64,000 bases of DNA from Aegilops tauschii subsp. strangulata (taxonomy: Eukaryota > Streptophyta > Magnoliopsida > Poales > Poaceae): assembly GCF_002575655.3 (NCBI RefSeq), contig NC_053037.3, forward strand, positions 50,046,242 through 50,110,241. The letters run 5' to 3'. Numbering within the stretch: position 1 is the stretch's first letter; every line of letters begins with the position of its first letter. Below, piece after piece: positions 35,405 to 46,343 of the stretch. Both the position numbers and the translations under genes were made by a program. Under the pieces are notes generated by a model that had not been told where the DNA came from, did no database searches, and saw nothing but the letters and a program-made list of their open reading frames with translations.

Positions 35405-36210
35405 AAACATGGCAGCATTACTTGTGGCCTAAAGAGCTTGTGATACATTCTGACCATGAATCTTTAAAGCATCTAAAGGGTCAACTCAAACTGAACCGTA
35501 GACATGCAAATTGGTGTGAGCTCATAGAATCTTTTCCTTATATTGTCAAGTACAAGAAAGGGAAGGATAACGTAATTGCCGATGCATTGTCTATGCGTCA
35601 TATTTTACTTTCCCAACTTGATGTTACAATCCTTGGTTTAGAAAGCATCAAAGAATTGTACTCTAATGACTCATACTTTGCTAAGCCATTTTCAAAGTGC
35701 AACAAGGGAAAGGGATGGGAGAAGTTTCACTTGCATGATGGATTTCTATTTCGCGCTAACAAATTGTGCTTCCCAGATTGTTCTGTTCGTTTGTTGCTCT
35801 TGCAGGAGGCTCACGCTGGTGGACTCATGGGACATTTCGGAGCCAAGAAAACTGAAAGTGTGCTCGTTGATCACTTCTTTTGGCCACGAATGAGACGTGA
35901 CGTGGAACGCTATGTGATGAGATTTGAGATGTGTCACACAGCTAAGTCCCGCTTGAATCCTCATGGTCTCTATACTCCTCTATCTATTCCAAACACTCTG
36001 TGGGAAGATATTTCTATGAATTTTGTTCTTGGTTTACCACGGACTAAGAGGGCGAGTGACTCGGTGTTTGTGGTAGTTGATCGTTTTAGCAAAATGACAC
36101 ATTTTATCCCATGTCATAAGAGCGATGATGCTTCACATATTGCCGATCTATTTTTTCAGGGAAGATGTGCGGCTACATGGAGTGCCACGCACGATTGTGT
36201 TAGACCGTGA
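35380..36210 (+). pseudogene. CRM-like RNase H end and integrase N-terminal half
   Basis: RNase H continues with [20 protein letters not shown] and [19 protein letters not shown]. The integrase zinc domain is [14 protein letters not shown] ... [10 protein letters not shown], where the first Cys of the CxxC pair is Phe. The catalytic core starts at [20 protein letters not shown]; the first catalytic residue is usually Asp in SMDF and is Asn here. The frame shifts near 36160. This integrase could not have been active. Confidence 0.88.
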
Positions 36211-36970
36211 CACCAAAATTTCTGAGCTACTTTTGGAAGACCTTGTGGGGAAAACTTGACACCACGCTACTATTTCCACGACATGCCACCCACAAACTGA
36301 TGGACAGACCGACGTTGTCAACCGAACGTTATCCATGATGCTAAGAGTAGTCCTCAAGAAGAATTTGAAGATGTGGGAAGAGTGCCTACCTCATGTGGAG
36401 TTCGCGTATAACAGGGCGGTACATTCGACCACTAAATTTTTCCCATTTGAACTTGTTTATGGATTCAAACCTATTGCTCCCATCGATCTTTTGCCTTTGC
36501 CACTGCAGGAACGAACCAGCCTTGATGCAAGTAAGCATACTGATTTCGTCAAGAAACTTCATGCCCAGGCAAAGGAGAACATTGAGAAAATGACCGAACA
36601 ATATACGAAGCGGGTAAACAAGACCAGGAAGAAGCTGGTGTTCGAGCAAGGAGATTTGGTATGGGTACACCTTCGGAAGGACTGTTTTCCTAAGCAATGC
36701 AAGTGCAAGTCGTAGCCACGCGGCGATGGACCATTTGCGGTGCTCGAGAGGATCAACGACAATGCTTACAAGATCGATCTCCCAGAAGAATATGGTGTTA
36801 GCCCAACCTTCAATGTCTATGATCATTCCCCATACTTTGGGCCTTTAGAATCAAGGATGACTCCTTCTCAAGAGGGGGAGGATGATGAGAACATCCCAAC
36901 CATGGGCACCACACCACCAATCATCAACGATCCAATCACAAGAAGTCACGCAATGCAAATACATGATCAG
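36150..36970 (+). pseudogene. CRM-like integrase C-terminal half, reading into the 3' LTR
   Basis: Contains [16 protein letters not shown] (second catalytic Asp region), [18 protein letters not shown] (catalytic Glu expected in the NRTL segment; VVNRT here), a GPFAVLERINDNAYKIDLPE C-terminal domain and YFGPLESR. A TGA near 36257 and a TAG near 36713 interrupt it. After the purine tract the frame crosses into the LTR at 36883 and goes on with PITRSHAMQIHDQ. The read-through into the LTR resembles CRM elements. Confidence 0.8.
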
Positions 36971-37818
36971 GTGAACGCTAACTTAAGTTTATCATCTGTG
37001 CCTTCACCTCCTTTGTTGTTGGTTGAACTCAGGTGCAATACTGAAGAAGGCCAAACACATTTCAGCCCGTGCAAAACAATGTTTTATGGCAAAGAAACAA
37101 AGTTAGGAGTTCAGAAGGAATGAGTTGTCTGTTGAAGAAACATTGTTCCGATTCTGACAAAATAATGTTTTGCATGAGTTTGGATATCCCAACTTGTGAA
37201 AGGTTCCCAGAACTCGAGTTTGCTGCTGAAGGAAACATTGTTTGACTCCAGTGAACAATGTTTGGTCAGGAACTGCTAGCCACCTCCAACGAGAGTTTTC
37301 CAGAAGCTACCTCATTAAGTCTCTAAGCCATTTAGTCAAACCAAAGCTGGTTCTCTTTCACACCTATCCATGGGGTTGTCCCGATTATAAATAGGCTATC
37401 TCTTCCCTTTCTTGAGGACTTTTGCCATTTCTATCAAAGACCAAAGACATAGACTCCTCCTGAGATGGGAGAGCTCTTGTTACCCTTATTCTCGCGATTC
37501 CTTGAGAAATTGCTGCTAATTTGTGCTCCACGACTAGATCGTGTTGTGTGGGTTAGAGTTCGTGGTTTCCCTTGCGGATTGCACCTATCCCGTGCTCCAC
37601 GACTTGAGCGTGGTTGTGTGGGGTAGTATTACGGCTTGTGGATCGGCAAATGTTCGGATTGCAAGCTTCGGTGAGCATCCTCCTCGTCGGGTCATAATCT
37701 CTTATTTTTCATTTTCCGACTGCTTGCAGCTAGTTATCCCCATCCATTTATCGATCCTACGCCGTGAAGATCGGACCTCCCCTTTTACACCCTCTTCTCC
37801 GAAGACGGTGTCGTATCA
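36883..37818 (+). repeat. 3' LTR of CRM-like element
   Basis: 936 bp, from TGATGAGAACATCCC to GTGTCGTATCA. About 19 bases shorter than the 5' LTR in the coding overlap. Confidence 0.92.
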
Positions 37819-37823
37819 GAGGT

Positions 37824-38097
37824 AGAGGCGTAGAGCTGTATGAACTTTCATACCCGCCCGACTCAAAATCTAGCATGACCATAATAGAGTTAGAGTTGAT
37901 CATACGGACAAGCCGCGGAGCAGCATTGCCAGTAGCTGGTGGAGGTACAGATCCCAGGGGATGCCTGAGACCAATCTTCAATCGCCGATCAGGAGTGGAA
38001 AACTATAGGCACAAAAATCTGGAGCGATCTAGAGTAAAGTGCATGCTACCGGTGTGTGCTACAACAATGAGGAATGTGGCGGAGGCAGGATGAGAGC
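37824..38097 (-). other. Piece of old Tat-lineage gypsy relic (leader or gag start)
   Basis: A 274-bp segment between the CRM-like and Sabrina-like insertions. It joins 27434 on one side and 45670 on the other after removal of the TSD copies. Only short broken frames are seen. Confidence 0.6.
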
Positions 38098-39660
38098 TGC
38101 TACCTCTTGAGTATGCGTTGGTTTTTCTCTTGAAGAGGAAAGGGCGATGCAGCAAAGTAGCGTAAGTATTTCCCTCAGTTTTTGAGAACCAAGGTATCAA
38201 TCCAGTAGGAGGCCACACGCAAGTCCCTCGTACCTACACAAACAAATAAGAACCTTGCAACCAACGCGATAAAGGGGTCGTCAATCCCTTCACGGCCACT
38301 TGCAAAAGTGAGATCTGATAGAGATGATAAGATAATATTTTTGGTATTTTTATGATAAAGATTAAAAGTAAAGAAAGCAAAATAAACGGCGATAGAAATA
38401 GCTAGTTGACGGGAGATTAATATGATGGAAGATAGACCCGGGGGCCATAGGTTTCACTAGTGACTTCTCTCAAGATAGCATAAGTATTGCGGTGGGTGAA
38501 CAAATTACTATCGAGCAATTGATAGAAAAGTGCATAATTATGAGAATATCTAGGCATGATCATGTATATAGGCATCACGTCCGTGACAAGTAGACCGACT
38601 CCTGCCTGCATATACTACTATTACTCCACACATCGACCGCTATCCAGCATGCATCTAGAGTATTAAGTTCATAAGAACAGAGTAATGCATTAAGTAAGAT
38701 GACATGATGTAGAGGGATAAACTCAAGCAATATGATATAAACACCATCTTTTTATCCTCGATGGCAACAATACAATACGTGTCGTTTCCCCTACTGTCAC
38801 TGGGATCGAGCACCGCATGATTGAACCCAATGCTAAGCACTTCTCCCATTGCAAGAAAGATCAATCTAGTAGGCCAAACCAAACTGATAATTAGAAGAGA
38901 CTTGCAAAGATAACCAATCATACATATATAAATTCAGAGAAGATTCAAATATTGTTCATAGATAATCTTGATCATAAACCCACAATTCATCGTATCTCGA
39001 CAAACACACTGCAGAAAGAGTTACATCGAATAGATCTCCAAGAAGAACGAGGAGAACTTTGTATTGAGATCCAAAGAGAGAGAAGAAGCAATCTAGCTAA
39101 TAACTATGGACCCGAAGGTCTGTGGTAAACTACTCACACATCATCGGAGAGGCTATGGTGTTGATGTAGAAGCCCTCCGTGATCGATGCCCCCTCCGGCG
39201 GAGCGCCGGAAAAGGCCCCAAGATGGGATCTCACGGGTACAGAAGGTTGCCGCGGTGGAATTAGGTTTTCGTGGTGCTCCTCGATGGTTTCGGGGTACGT
39301 AGGTATATATAGGAGGAAGAAGTAGGTCGGTGGAGCCATGAGGGGCCCACGAGGGTGGAGGGCGCGCCCACTGCCTCATGGCCTCCTTCTTGTTTGCTTG
39401 ACGCCCACTCCAAGTCCTCTGGATCACGTTTGTTCCAAAAATCACGCTCCCGAAGGTTTTATTCCGTTTGGACTCCGTTTGATATTCTTTTTCTGCGAAA
39501 CACTAAAATAGGCAAAAAACAGCAATTTGCACTGGGCCTTGGGTTAATAGGTTAGTTCCAAAAATAATATAAAAGTGTATAAATAAGCCCATTAAACATC
39601 GAAAACAGGATATATAATAGCATGGAGCAATAAAAAAAATTATAGATACGTTGGGGACGA
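38098..39660 (-). repeat. 3' LTR of complete Sabrina-like element
   Basis: 1563 bp, versus 1582 bp for the 5' LTR; the difference includes a GC-rich block near 39360 (shorter here) and the 4-base terminal loss. Confidence 0.9.
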
Positions 39661-42484
39661 AGCATCCCCAAGCTTAATTCCTGCTCGTCCTCGAGTAGGT
39701 AAATGATAAAAACAGAATTTTTGATGTGGAATGCTACCTAGCATATTTCTTCAATGTAATTTTCTTTATTGTGGCATGAATGTTCAGATCCGAAAGATTC
39801 AAGATAAAAGTTTAGTATTGACATGAAAATAATAATACTTCAAGCATGCTAACCAAGCAATTATGTTTTCTCAAAATAACATAGCCAAAGAAAGTTTATC
39901 CCTAGAAAATCATATAGTTTGGCTATGCTTCATTTTCGTCACACAAAATGCTCTCATCATGCACAACCCCGATGACAAGCCAAGCAATTGTTTCATACTT
40001 AGCCTTTTCAAACTCTTCAAACTTTTACGCAATATATGAGCGCGAGCCATGGACATATCACTATGGGTGGAATAGAATATAATGATTGAGGTTGTGTGAG
40101 AAAACAAAAAGGGAGAAAGTCTCACATTGACGCGGCTAATCAACGGGCTATGGAGATGCCCATCAATTGATGTCAATGCAAGGAGTAGGGATTGCCATGC
40201 AACGGATGCACTAGAGCTATAAATATATGAAAGCTCAACAAAATAAACTAAGTGGGTGTGCATCCAACTTGCTTGCTCACGAAGACCTAGGGCATTTGAG
40301 GAAGCCCATTGTTGGAATATACAAGCCAAGTTCTATAATGTAAAATTCCCACTAGTATATGAAAGTGACAAAATAGGAGACTCTCTATCATGAAGATCAT
40401 GGTGCTATTTTGAAGCACAAGTATGGTAAAAGGATAGTAACATTATCCCTTCTCTCTTTTTCTCTAATTTTTTTATTTGGGCCTTCTTTTTTTCTTTTCT
40501 TTCTCTTTTTTTTCTTTCGTCCGGAGTCTCATCCCGACTTGTGGGGGAATCATAGTCTCCATCATCCTTTCCTCACTTGGGACAATGCTCTAATAATGAT
40601 GATCATCACACTTTTATTTACTTACAACTCAAAGATTACAAATCAATACTTAGAACAAAATATGACTCTATGTGAATGCCTCCCGCGGTGTACCGGGATA
40701 TGCAATGAATCAAGAGTGACATGTATGAAAGAACTATAAAGGTGGCTTTGCCACAAATACGATGTCAACTACATGATCATGCAAAGCAATATGACAATGA
40801 TGATGCGTGTCATAATAAACTGAACGGTTGAAAGTTGCATGGCAATATATCTCGGAATGGCTATGGAAATGCCATAATAGGTAGGTATGGTGGCTGTTTT
40901 GAGGAAGATATAAGGAGGTTTATGTGTGATATAGCGTATCATATCACGGGGTTTGGATGCACGGGCGCACCAACTCTCAAGGTGAGAAAGGGCAATGCAC
41001 GGTACCGAAGAGGCTAGCAATGATGGAAGGGTGAGAGTGCGTATAATCCACGGACTCAAAATTAGTCATAAAGAACTCACATACTTATTGCAAAAATCTA
41101 CAAGCCATCAAAACCAAGCACTACGCGCATGCCCCTAGGGGGATAGATTGGTAGGAAAAGACCATCGCTCGTCCCCGACCACCACTCATAAGGAAAGCAA
41201 TCAAAGAACACCTCATGCTTCAAATTTGTCACACAACGTTTACCATACGTGCATGCTACGGGACTTGCAAACTTAAACACAAGTATCTCTCAATTTCGCA
41301 ATTGCTCAACTAGCACACCTCTAATATTACCACCTTTATATCTCAAAACAACTATCAAGTATCAAACTTCTCTTACTATTCAATGCACTTTGTAAACTAC
41401 CATGATGTTATAAAGGACTCTCAAAATAATATAAGTGAAGCATGAGAGATCAATAATTTCTATAAAATATAACCACCACCGTGCTCTAAAAGATATAAGT
41501 GAAGCACATAGAGCAAAATTGTTTAGCTCAAAAGATATAAGTGAAGCACATAGAGTATTCTAATAAATTCCGATTAATGTGTGTCTCTCTCAAAACGTGT
41601 GTACAGCAAGGATGATTGTGGTGAACTAAAAAGCAAATACTCAAATCAAACAAGATGCTCCAAGCAAAACACATATCATGTGGTGAATAGAAATATAGCT
41701 CCAAGTAAAGTTACCGATGGACGAAGACAAAAGAGGGGATGCCTTCCGGGGCATCCCCAAGCTTAGGCTTTTGGTTGTCCTTGGATTTTACCTTGGGGAG
41801 CCTTGGGCATCCCCAAGCTTAGGCTCTTGCCACTCCTTGTTCCATAATCCATCAAATCTTTACCCAAAACTTGAAAACTTCACAACACAAAACTTAACAG
41901 AAAATCTCGTGAGCTCCGTTACCGAAAGAAAAGAAAACACCACTTCAAGGTACTGTAATGAACTCATTATTTATTTATATTGGTGTTAAACCTACTGTAT
42001 TCCAATTTTTCTATGGTTCATAAACTCCATTACTAGCCATAGATTCATCAAAATAAGCAAACAACACACGAAAAACAGAATCTGTCAAAAACAGAACAGT
42101 CTGTAGTAATCTGTAACTAACGCAAACTTCTGGAACTCCAAAAATTCTAAAATAAATTGCTGTACGTGAGGAATTTATCTATTAATCATCTTCAAAAAAA
42201 ATCAACTAAATATCACTCTCCAGTAAAAAGTTGTAGCTAATCTCGTGAGCGCTAAAGTTTCTGTTTTTTACAGCAAGATCACAAAGACTTTCCCCAAGTC
42301 TTCCCAAAGGTTCTACTTGGGACAAACACTAATTAAAACACAAAATCACATCTAAACATAAGCTAGATGGATTATTTATTACTTAACAGAACCAAAAAGC
42401 AAAAAAACTAAAATAAAATTGGGTTGCCTCCCAACAAGCGCTATCGTTTAACGCCCCTAGCTAGGCATAAAATCTCAACGATGC
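39661..42484 (-). other. Non-coding internal region of complete Sabrina-like element
   Basis: Parallel to 805-3614. Purine-tract motif GCATCCCCAAGCTT (plus reading) at 39662-39675, 41751-41764 and 41807-41820; ATATAAGTGAAG repeats at 41420-41560; conserved hairpin at 42419-42438. Compared with 805-3614 it holds an extra segment near 40900-41000. Confidence 0.7.
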
Positions 42485-43837
42485 TCACATGAAAGACAAG
42501 AATTGAAGCACAAAGAGAGCATCATATAGTATATGACAAACACATCTAAGTCTAACATACTTCCTATGCATAGGCATCTTATAGGCAAACAAATTATCAA
42601 GGCAAGCAAAAACTACCATATGCAAGGAAGAAGAGAGAAACAATAGCAATCTCAACATAACGAGAGGTAATTTAGTAACATGAAAATTTCTACAACCATA
42701 TTTTCCTCTCTCATAATAATTACATGTAGGATCATAAGAAAATTCAACAATATAGCTATCACAAAACATATTCGCAACACGATCCACATGCATGCGAAGT
42801 TGACACTCTTCCAAAATAGTGGGATTATCATTAACTAAAGTCATGACCTCTCCAAACCCACTTTTATCAAAAATACCATAAGATTGAACATTCTCCAAAT
42901 ATGTGGGATCTAAAGTTGACACTCTTCCAAACCCACTTTCAATATTATTGCAAACACTCTTACCAATCTCATATTCATCATGGGGCTTAAATAAATTTTC
43001 AAGATCATAAAAAGAATCACCCCAATCATGATCATTGCAACAAGTAGTAGACATAGCAAAACTAGCATCCCCAAGCTTAGGGTTTTGCATATTATTAGCA
43101 CAATTTACATCAAGAGAATTTATAGTAAAATCATTGCAATCATGCTCTTGATGCAAGGAACCATCAAGTATGGGTGCAATAGCAATAATCTCATGTTTAA
43201 CATAAGGAACTATAGCAAATTCATCTCCATAAATATTGGCATCATGGCCATAAGAATAGCAAGCATCATGTTCGTCAAGGGATATTTCAATCAAATCATT
43301 GGAATCACAATTATCTATAGATTCATGCATATCATTATTTTCTTCCAAAGCAACGGTCATTCTCTCAATAAATTCTTTGACATAGACATTATGAGCATAA
43401 TTTTCATAGCAATATTTTAGTATGTCAAAATTTTCAGATTTGTAGAGAGTAATATCATACTTTTCAATCAAAGAAGCAACTTCATAAGCACCCTTAAAAG
43501 CAACAAATTCTTCAATTTTTTTGATATCGTAGTAACTATAAACACCCTTTGCATAAGAAGATAAGATTTCATTATCGTTAAACTCACATAGGTAGGGGAG
43601 GTGTTTTTTAGGGTTCTTAGAGCAACAAGTAAAATCATAAATTTCACAAAGATTCCAAGCATAACACATCAATCTGTTTATTTGATCCCATAAGAGTCTC
43701 CCTTTTTCAGACAAACGGTGACGCACAAAATGAGCATGCTCATCTAAAGATTTCCCATCAACTAGGCTAGTTGGGGTTTCAGCACGAGCGCATAAGGATC
43801 GAAGATGATCCAAGTAGAACACTTTAAGTGGATCCAT
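42485..43837 (-). CDS. Uncharacterised acidic ORF of Sabrina-like element, 450 aa, longest copy
   Basis: An uninterrupted frame from ATG at 43837 (MDPLKVFYLDHLRSLCARAE) to TGA or TAA at 42485. No known domain recognised. The N-terminal third (residues 1-110) is moderately basic with a Cys-rich patch (MCYAWNLCEIYDFTCCSK). The middle is acidic and rich in Asp, Asn and Tyr. Residues about 300-360 contain two related units, SGFGRVSTLDPTYLENVQSY and SGFGEVMTLVNDNPTILEEC. Residues about 390-440 hold GKYGCRNFHVTKLPLVMLRL, a hydrophobic stretch, and LFAYKMPMHRKYVRLRCVC. The same order occurs in the copies at 4484-3615 and 31446-30602. It starts about 220 bases after the PBS and is the only gene of this element. 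Its intact length next to decayed gag-pol elsewhere suggests selection or recent spread; function unknown. Confidence 0.7.
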   Translation of the reverse strand: MDPLKVFYLDHLRSLCARAETPTSLVDGKSLDEHAHFVRHRLSEKGRLLWDQINRLMCYAWNLCEIYDFTCCSKNPKKHLPYLCEFNDNEILSSYAKGVYSYYDIKKIEEFVAFKGAYEVASLIEKYDITLYKSENFDILKYCYENYAHNVYVKEFIERMTVALEENNDMHESIDNCDSNDLIEISLDEHDACYSYGHDANIYGDEFAIVPYVKHEIIAIAPILDGSLHQEHDCNDFTINSLDVNCANNMQNPKLGDASFAMSTTCCNDHDWGDSFYDLENLFKPHDEYEIGKSVCNNIESGFGRVSTLDPTYLENVQSYGIFDKSGFGEVMTLVNDNPTILEECQLRMHVDRVANMFCDSYIVEFSYDPTCNYYERGKYGCRNFHVTKLPLVMLRLLLFLSSSLHMVVFACLDNLFAYKMPMHRKYVRLRCVCHILYDALFVLQFLSFM

Positions 43838-44054
43838 ATCAATAGATTTTTAGCAAGCAAAGATGCAAGCAAATAGAAGGCACATGGAAACACAAACAAA
43901 GAAACTTACGGGAAGAAGACGAACGAAAAAGGGCGAATAAAACAACAAAGGTGAAGTGGGGGAGAGGAAAACGAGAGGCAAATGGCAAATAATGTAAAGC
44001 GAGGGATAAGAGTTTGTGATGGGTACTTGGTATGTCTTGACTTGTGCGTAGACT

Positions 44055-44071
44055 CCCCGGCAACGGCGCCA
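44055..44071 (-). other. PBS of complete Sabrina-like element (tRNA-Asp type)
   Basis: TGGCGCCGTTGCCGGGG on minus, eleven bases after the LTR end; identical to 4746-4762. Confidence 0.9.
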
Positions 44072-44082
44072 GAAATCCTTAT

Positions 44083-45664
44083 TGCTACCTCTTGAGCATG
44101 CATTGGTTTTCCCTTGAAGAGGAAAGGGTGATGCAGCAAAGTAGCGTAAGTATTTCCCTCAGTTTTTGAGAACCAAGGTATCAATCCAGTAGGAGACCAC
44201 ACGCAAGTCCCTCGTACCTACACAAATAAATAAGAACCTTGCAACCAACGCGATAAAGGGGTTGTCAATCCCTTCATGGCCACTTGCAAAAGTGAGATCT
44301 GATAGAGATGATAAGATAATATTTTTGGTATTTTTATGATAAACATTAAAAGTAAAGAAAGCAAAATAAACGGCGATAGAAATAGCTAGTTGACGGGAGA
44401 TTAATATGATGGAAGATAGACCCGGGGGCCATAGGTTTCACTAGTGGCTTCTCTCAAGATAGCATAAGTATTACGGTGGGTGAACAAATTACTGTCGAGC
44501 AATTGATAGAAAAGTGCATAATTATGAGAATATCCAGGCATGATCATGTATATAGGCATCACGTCCGTGACAAGTAGACTGACTCCTGCCTGCATCTACT
44601 ACTATTACTCCACACATTGACCGCTATCCAGCATGCATCTAGAGTATTAAGTTCATAAGAACAGAGTAATGCATTAAGTAAGATGACATGATGTAGAGGG
44701 ATAAACTCAAGCAATATGATATAAACACCATCTTTTTATCCTCGATGGCAACAATACAATACGTGCTGTTTCCCCTACTGTCACTGGGATCGAGCACCGC
44801 ATGATTGAACCCAAAGCTAAGCACTTCTCCCATTGCAAGAAAGATCAATCTAGTAAGCCAAACCAAACTGATAATTCGAAGAGACTTGCAAAGATAACCA
44901 ATCATACATAAAAGAATTCAGAGAAGATTCAAATATTGTTCATAGATAATCTTGATCATAAACCCACAATTCATCGGATCTCGACAAACACACCGCAAAA
45001 AGAGTTACATCGAATAGATCTCCAAGAAGACCGAGGAGAACTTTGTATTGAGATCCAAAGAGAGAGAAGAAGCCATCTAGCTAATAACTATGGACCCGAA
45101 GGTCTGTGGTAAACTACTCACACATCATCGGAGAGGCTATGGTGTTGATGTAGAAGCCCTCCGTGATCAATGCCCCCTCCGGCGGAGCGCCGGAAAAGGC
45201 CTCAAGATGGGATCTCACGGGTACAGAAGGTTGTGGCGGTGGAATTAGGTTTTCGTGGTGCTCCTCGTTGGTTTCGGGGTACGTAGGTATATATAGGAGG
45301 AAGAAGTAGGTCGGTGGAGCCACGAGGGGCCCACGAGGGTGGAGGGCACGCCCAGGGGGTAGGCGCACCCCCCTGCCTCGTGGCCTCCTCGTTGATTGCT
45401 TGACGTCCACTCCAAGTCCTCTGGATCACATTTGTTCCAAAAATCACGATCCCGAAGGTTTCATTCCGTTTGGACTCCGTTTGATATTCTTTTTCTGCGA
45501 AACACTGAAATAGGCAAAAAACAGCAATTTGCACCGGGCATTGGGTTAATAGGTTAGTGCCAAAAATAATATAGAAGTGTATAAATAAGCCCATTAGACA
45601 TCCAAAACAGAATATATAATAGCATGGAGCAATCAAAAATTATAGATACGTTGAAGACGTATCA
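44083..45664 (-). repeat. 5' LTR of complete Sabrina-like element
   Basis: 1582 bp, from TGATACGTCTTC (minus, at 45664) to GAGGTAGCA at 44083. TATA-like CTATATATACC lies at about 45287-45297 on minus. Confidence 0.92.
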
Positions 45665-45669
45665 AGAGC

Positions 45670-45990
45670 CCGCTTCACTGGCGTCGAAATGCATCGCGGC
45701 GAAGCGTACAAACTTCCCGGGCCTAAGTCCACCGTCGATGACCGGATTGTCCCAGCACATGTTGCACCGTGGTGGGTGCCAAATGTCGTGGGGATTTCTC
45801 CACAATACTCATGATTTGGGGATTTTATGTGGGCAAGACACACATGAAAGATCTAGGTACTAGATTTCATATAATGAAGGTTTTACCGGCCGAGCTGAGT
45901 AGTTTTCCTGATGAAGACTAGGTTTGTGGGCCCTAGTGGGACGAATCCTTGTCAAGGGCCTATCCAGGGGATTTTACTGCACATGGTCAT
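45670..45990 (-). other. PBS region and possible 5' LTR remnant of old Tat-lineage relic
   Basis: On minus 45790-45770 reads TTTGGCACCCACCACGGTGC, a degenerate version of the PBS at 59102. Sequence above 45795 would then be LTR, ending CCCCACGACA, but it is cut at about 45990 by a SINE and no partner LTR is present to prove it. Confidence 0.5.
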
Positions 45991-46291
45991 TTTTTAACAC
46001 AATACAATCGAAGTCGCTCACATACACTCACTTATATACACGCACACATGCATATCCTACCTCTATGAATACCTCCGAAAGACTGAGCCAACACATCATC
46101 TTCAGATTGATGAAGTCGCCATAGACACCTTCCTAGTCGACGCGAATATCTCTTTCCATTGAACGCACATCGCCAGAAGGACTAGAATAATTCGAGAAAA
46201 GTGCGAGCATCAATGTAAGTCTGGGACTTGAACTCTGGTGGGCAGGGGCCACTGTCCTCCTAACCATCCAAATAGAGAATAGTTCACGTCG
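45991..46291 (-). mobile_element. tRNA-derived SINE
   Basis: Read on minus, the head has an A-box-like TGGTTAGGAGG (46266-46256) and a B box GAGTTCAAGTCCC (46235-46223), the internal RNA polymerase III promoter. The tail is A-rich at the 45991 end. The flanks CATGGTCAT (45982-45990) and CATGGTTAT (46292-46300) are a likely 9-bp TSD with one mismatch. Similar sequences are abundant in wheat as I recall. Confidence 0.75.
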
Positions 46292-46343
46292 CATGGTTAT
46301 TTGACTGGGTCCAGACTAATTAATTAATTAAGCAATTTTTCTT

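Larger units (their letters stand above)
27435..37818 (+). mobile_element. CRM-like chromovirus (Ty3/gypsy), 10384 bp with nested insertion
   Basis: LTRs 27435-28390 and 36883-37818; perfect TSD GAGGT at 27430-27434 and 37819-37823. The PBS TGGTATCAGAGC (28393-28404) follows the 5' LTR and the purine tract AGAGGGGGAGGA (36871-36882) precedes the 3' LTR. The order gag, zinc knuckle, protease, RT, RNase H, integrase is the gypsy order. The LTR start TGATGAGGACATCCC and a pol frame that reads on into the 3' LTR (PITRSHAMQIHDQ) recall the centromeric CRM/Cereba group; this assignment is an inference. The gag centre is replaced by a truncated Sabrina-like element (about 29948-33279). Confidence 0.9.
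38098..45664 (-). mobile_element. Complete Sabrina-like non-autonomous gypsy element, 7567 bp
   Basis: LTRs 44083-45664 (5') and 38098-39660 (3'); perfect TSD AGAGC at 38093-38097 and 45665-45669. The tRNA-Asp PBS is at 44055-44071. The single long ORF (43837-42485) matches no known retroelement protein. About 2.8 kb of non-coding sequence precedes the purine tract (39661-39675). No gag-pol is visible, so mobilisation in trans is inferred. The start of the 3' LTR lacks four bases (GACGA where GACGTATCA is expected). Confidence 0.92.
15840..45795 (-). mobile_element. Old Tat-lineage gypsy relic split by three insertions
   Basis: Four pieces join when the inserted elements and one TSD copy each are removed: 45795-45670, 38097-37824, 27434-26276 and 16461-15840, all on minus. 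They carry in order a TTTGGCACCCACC primer-binding-site region, a 5' leader or gag start, the gag core and the gag tail. The PBS resembles TTTGGCGCCCACCGTGGGG of the Tat element at 59102. Pol and the 3' LTR are not seen; everything left of 15840 is a different sequence. This is the oldest layer of the nest. Confidence 0.65.
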
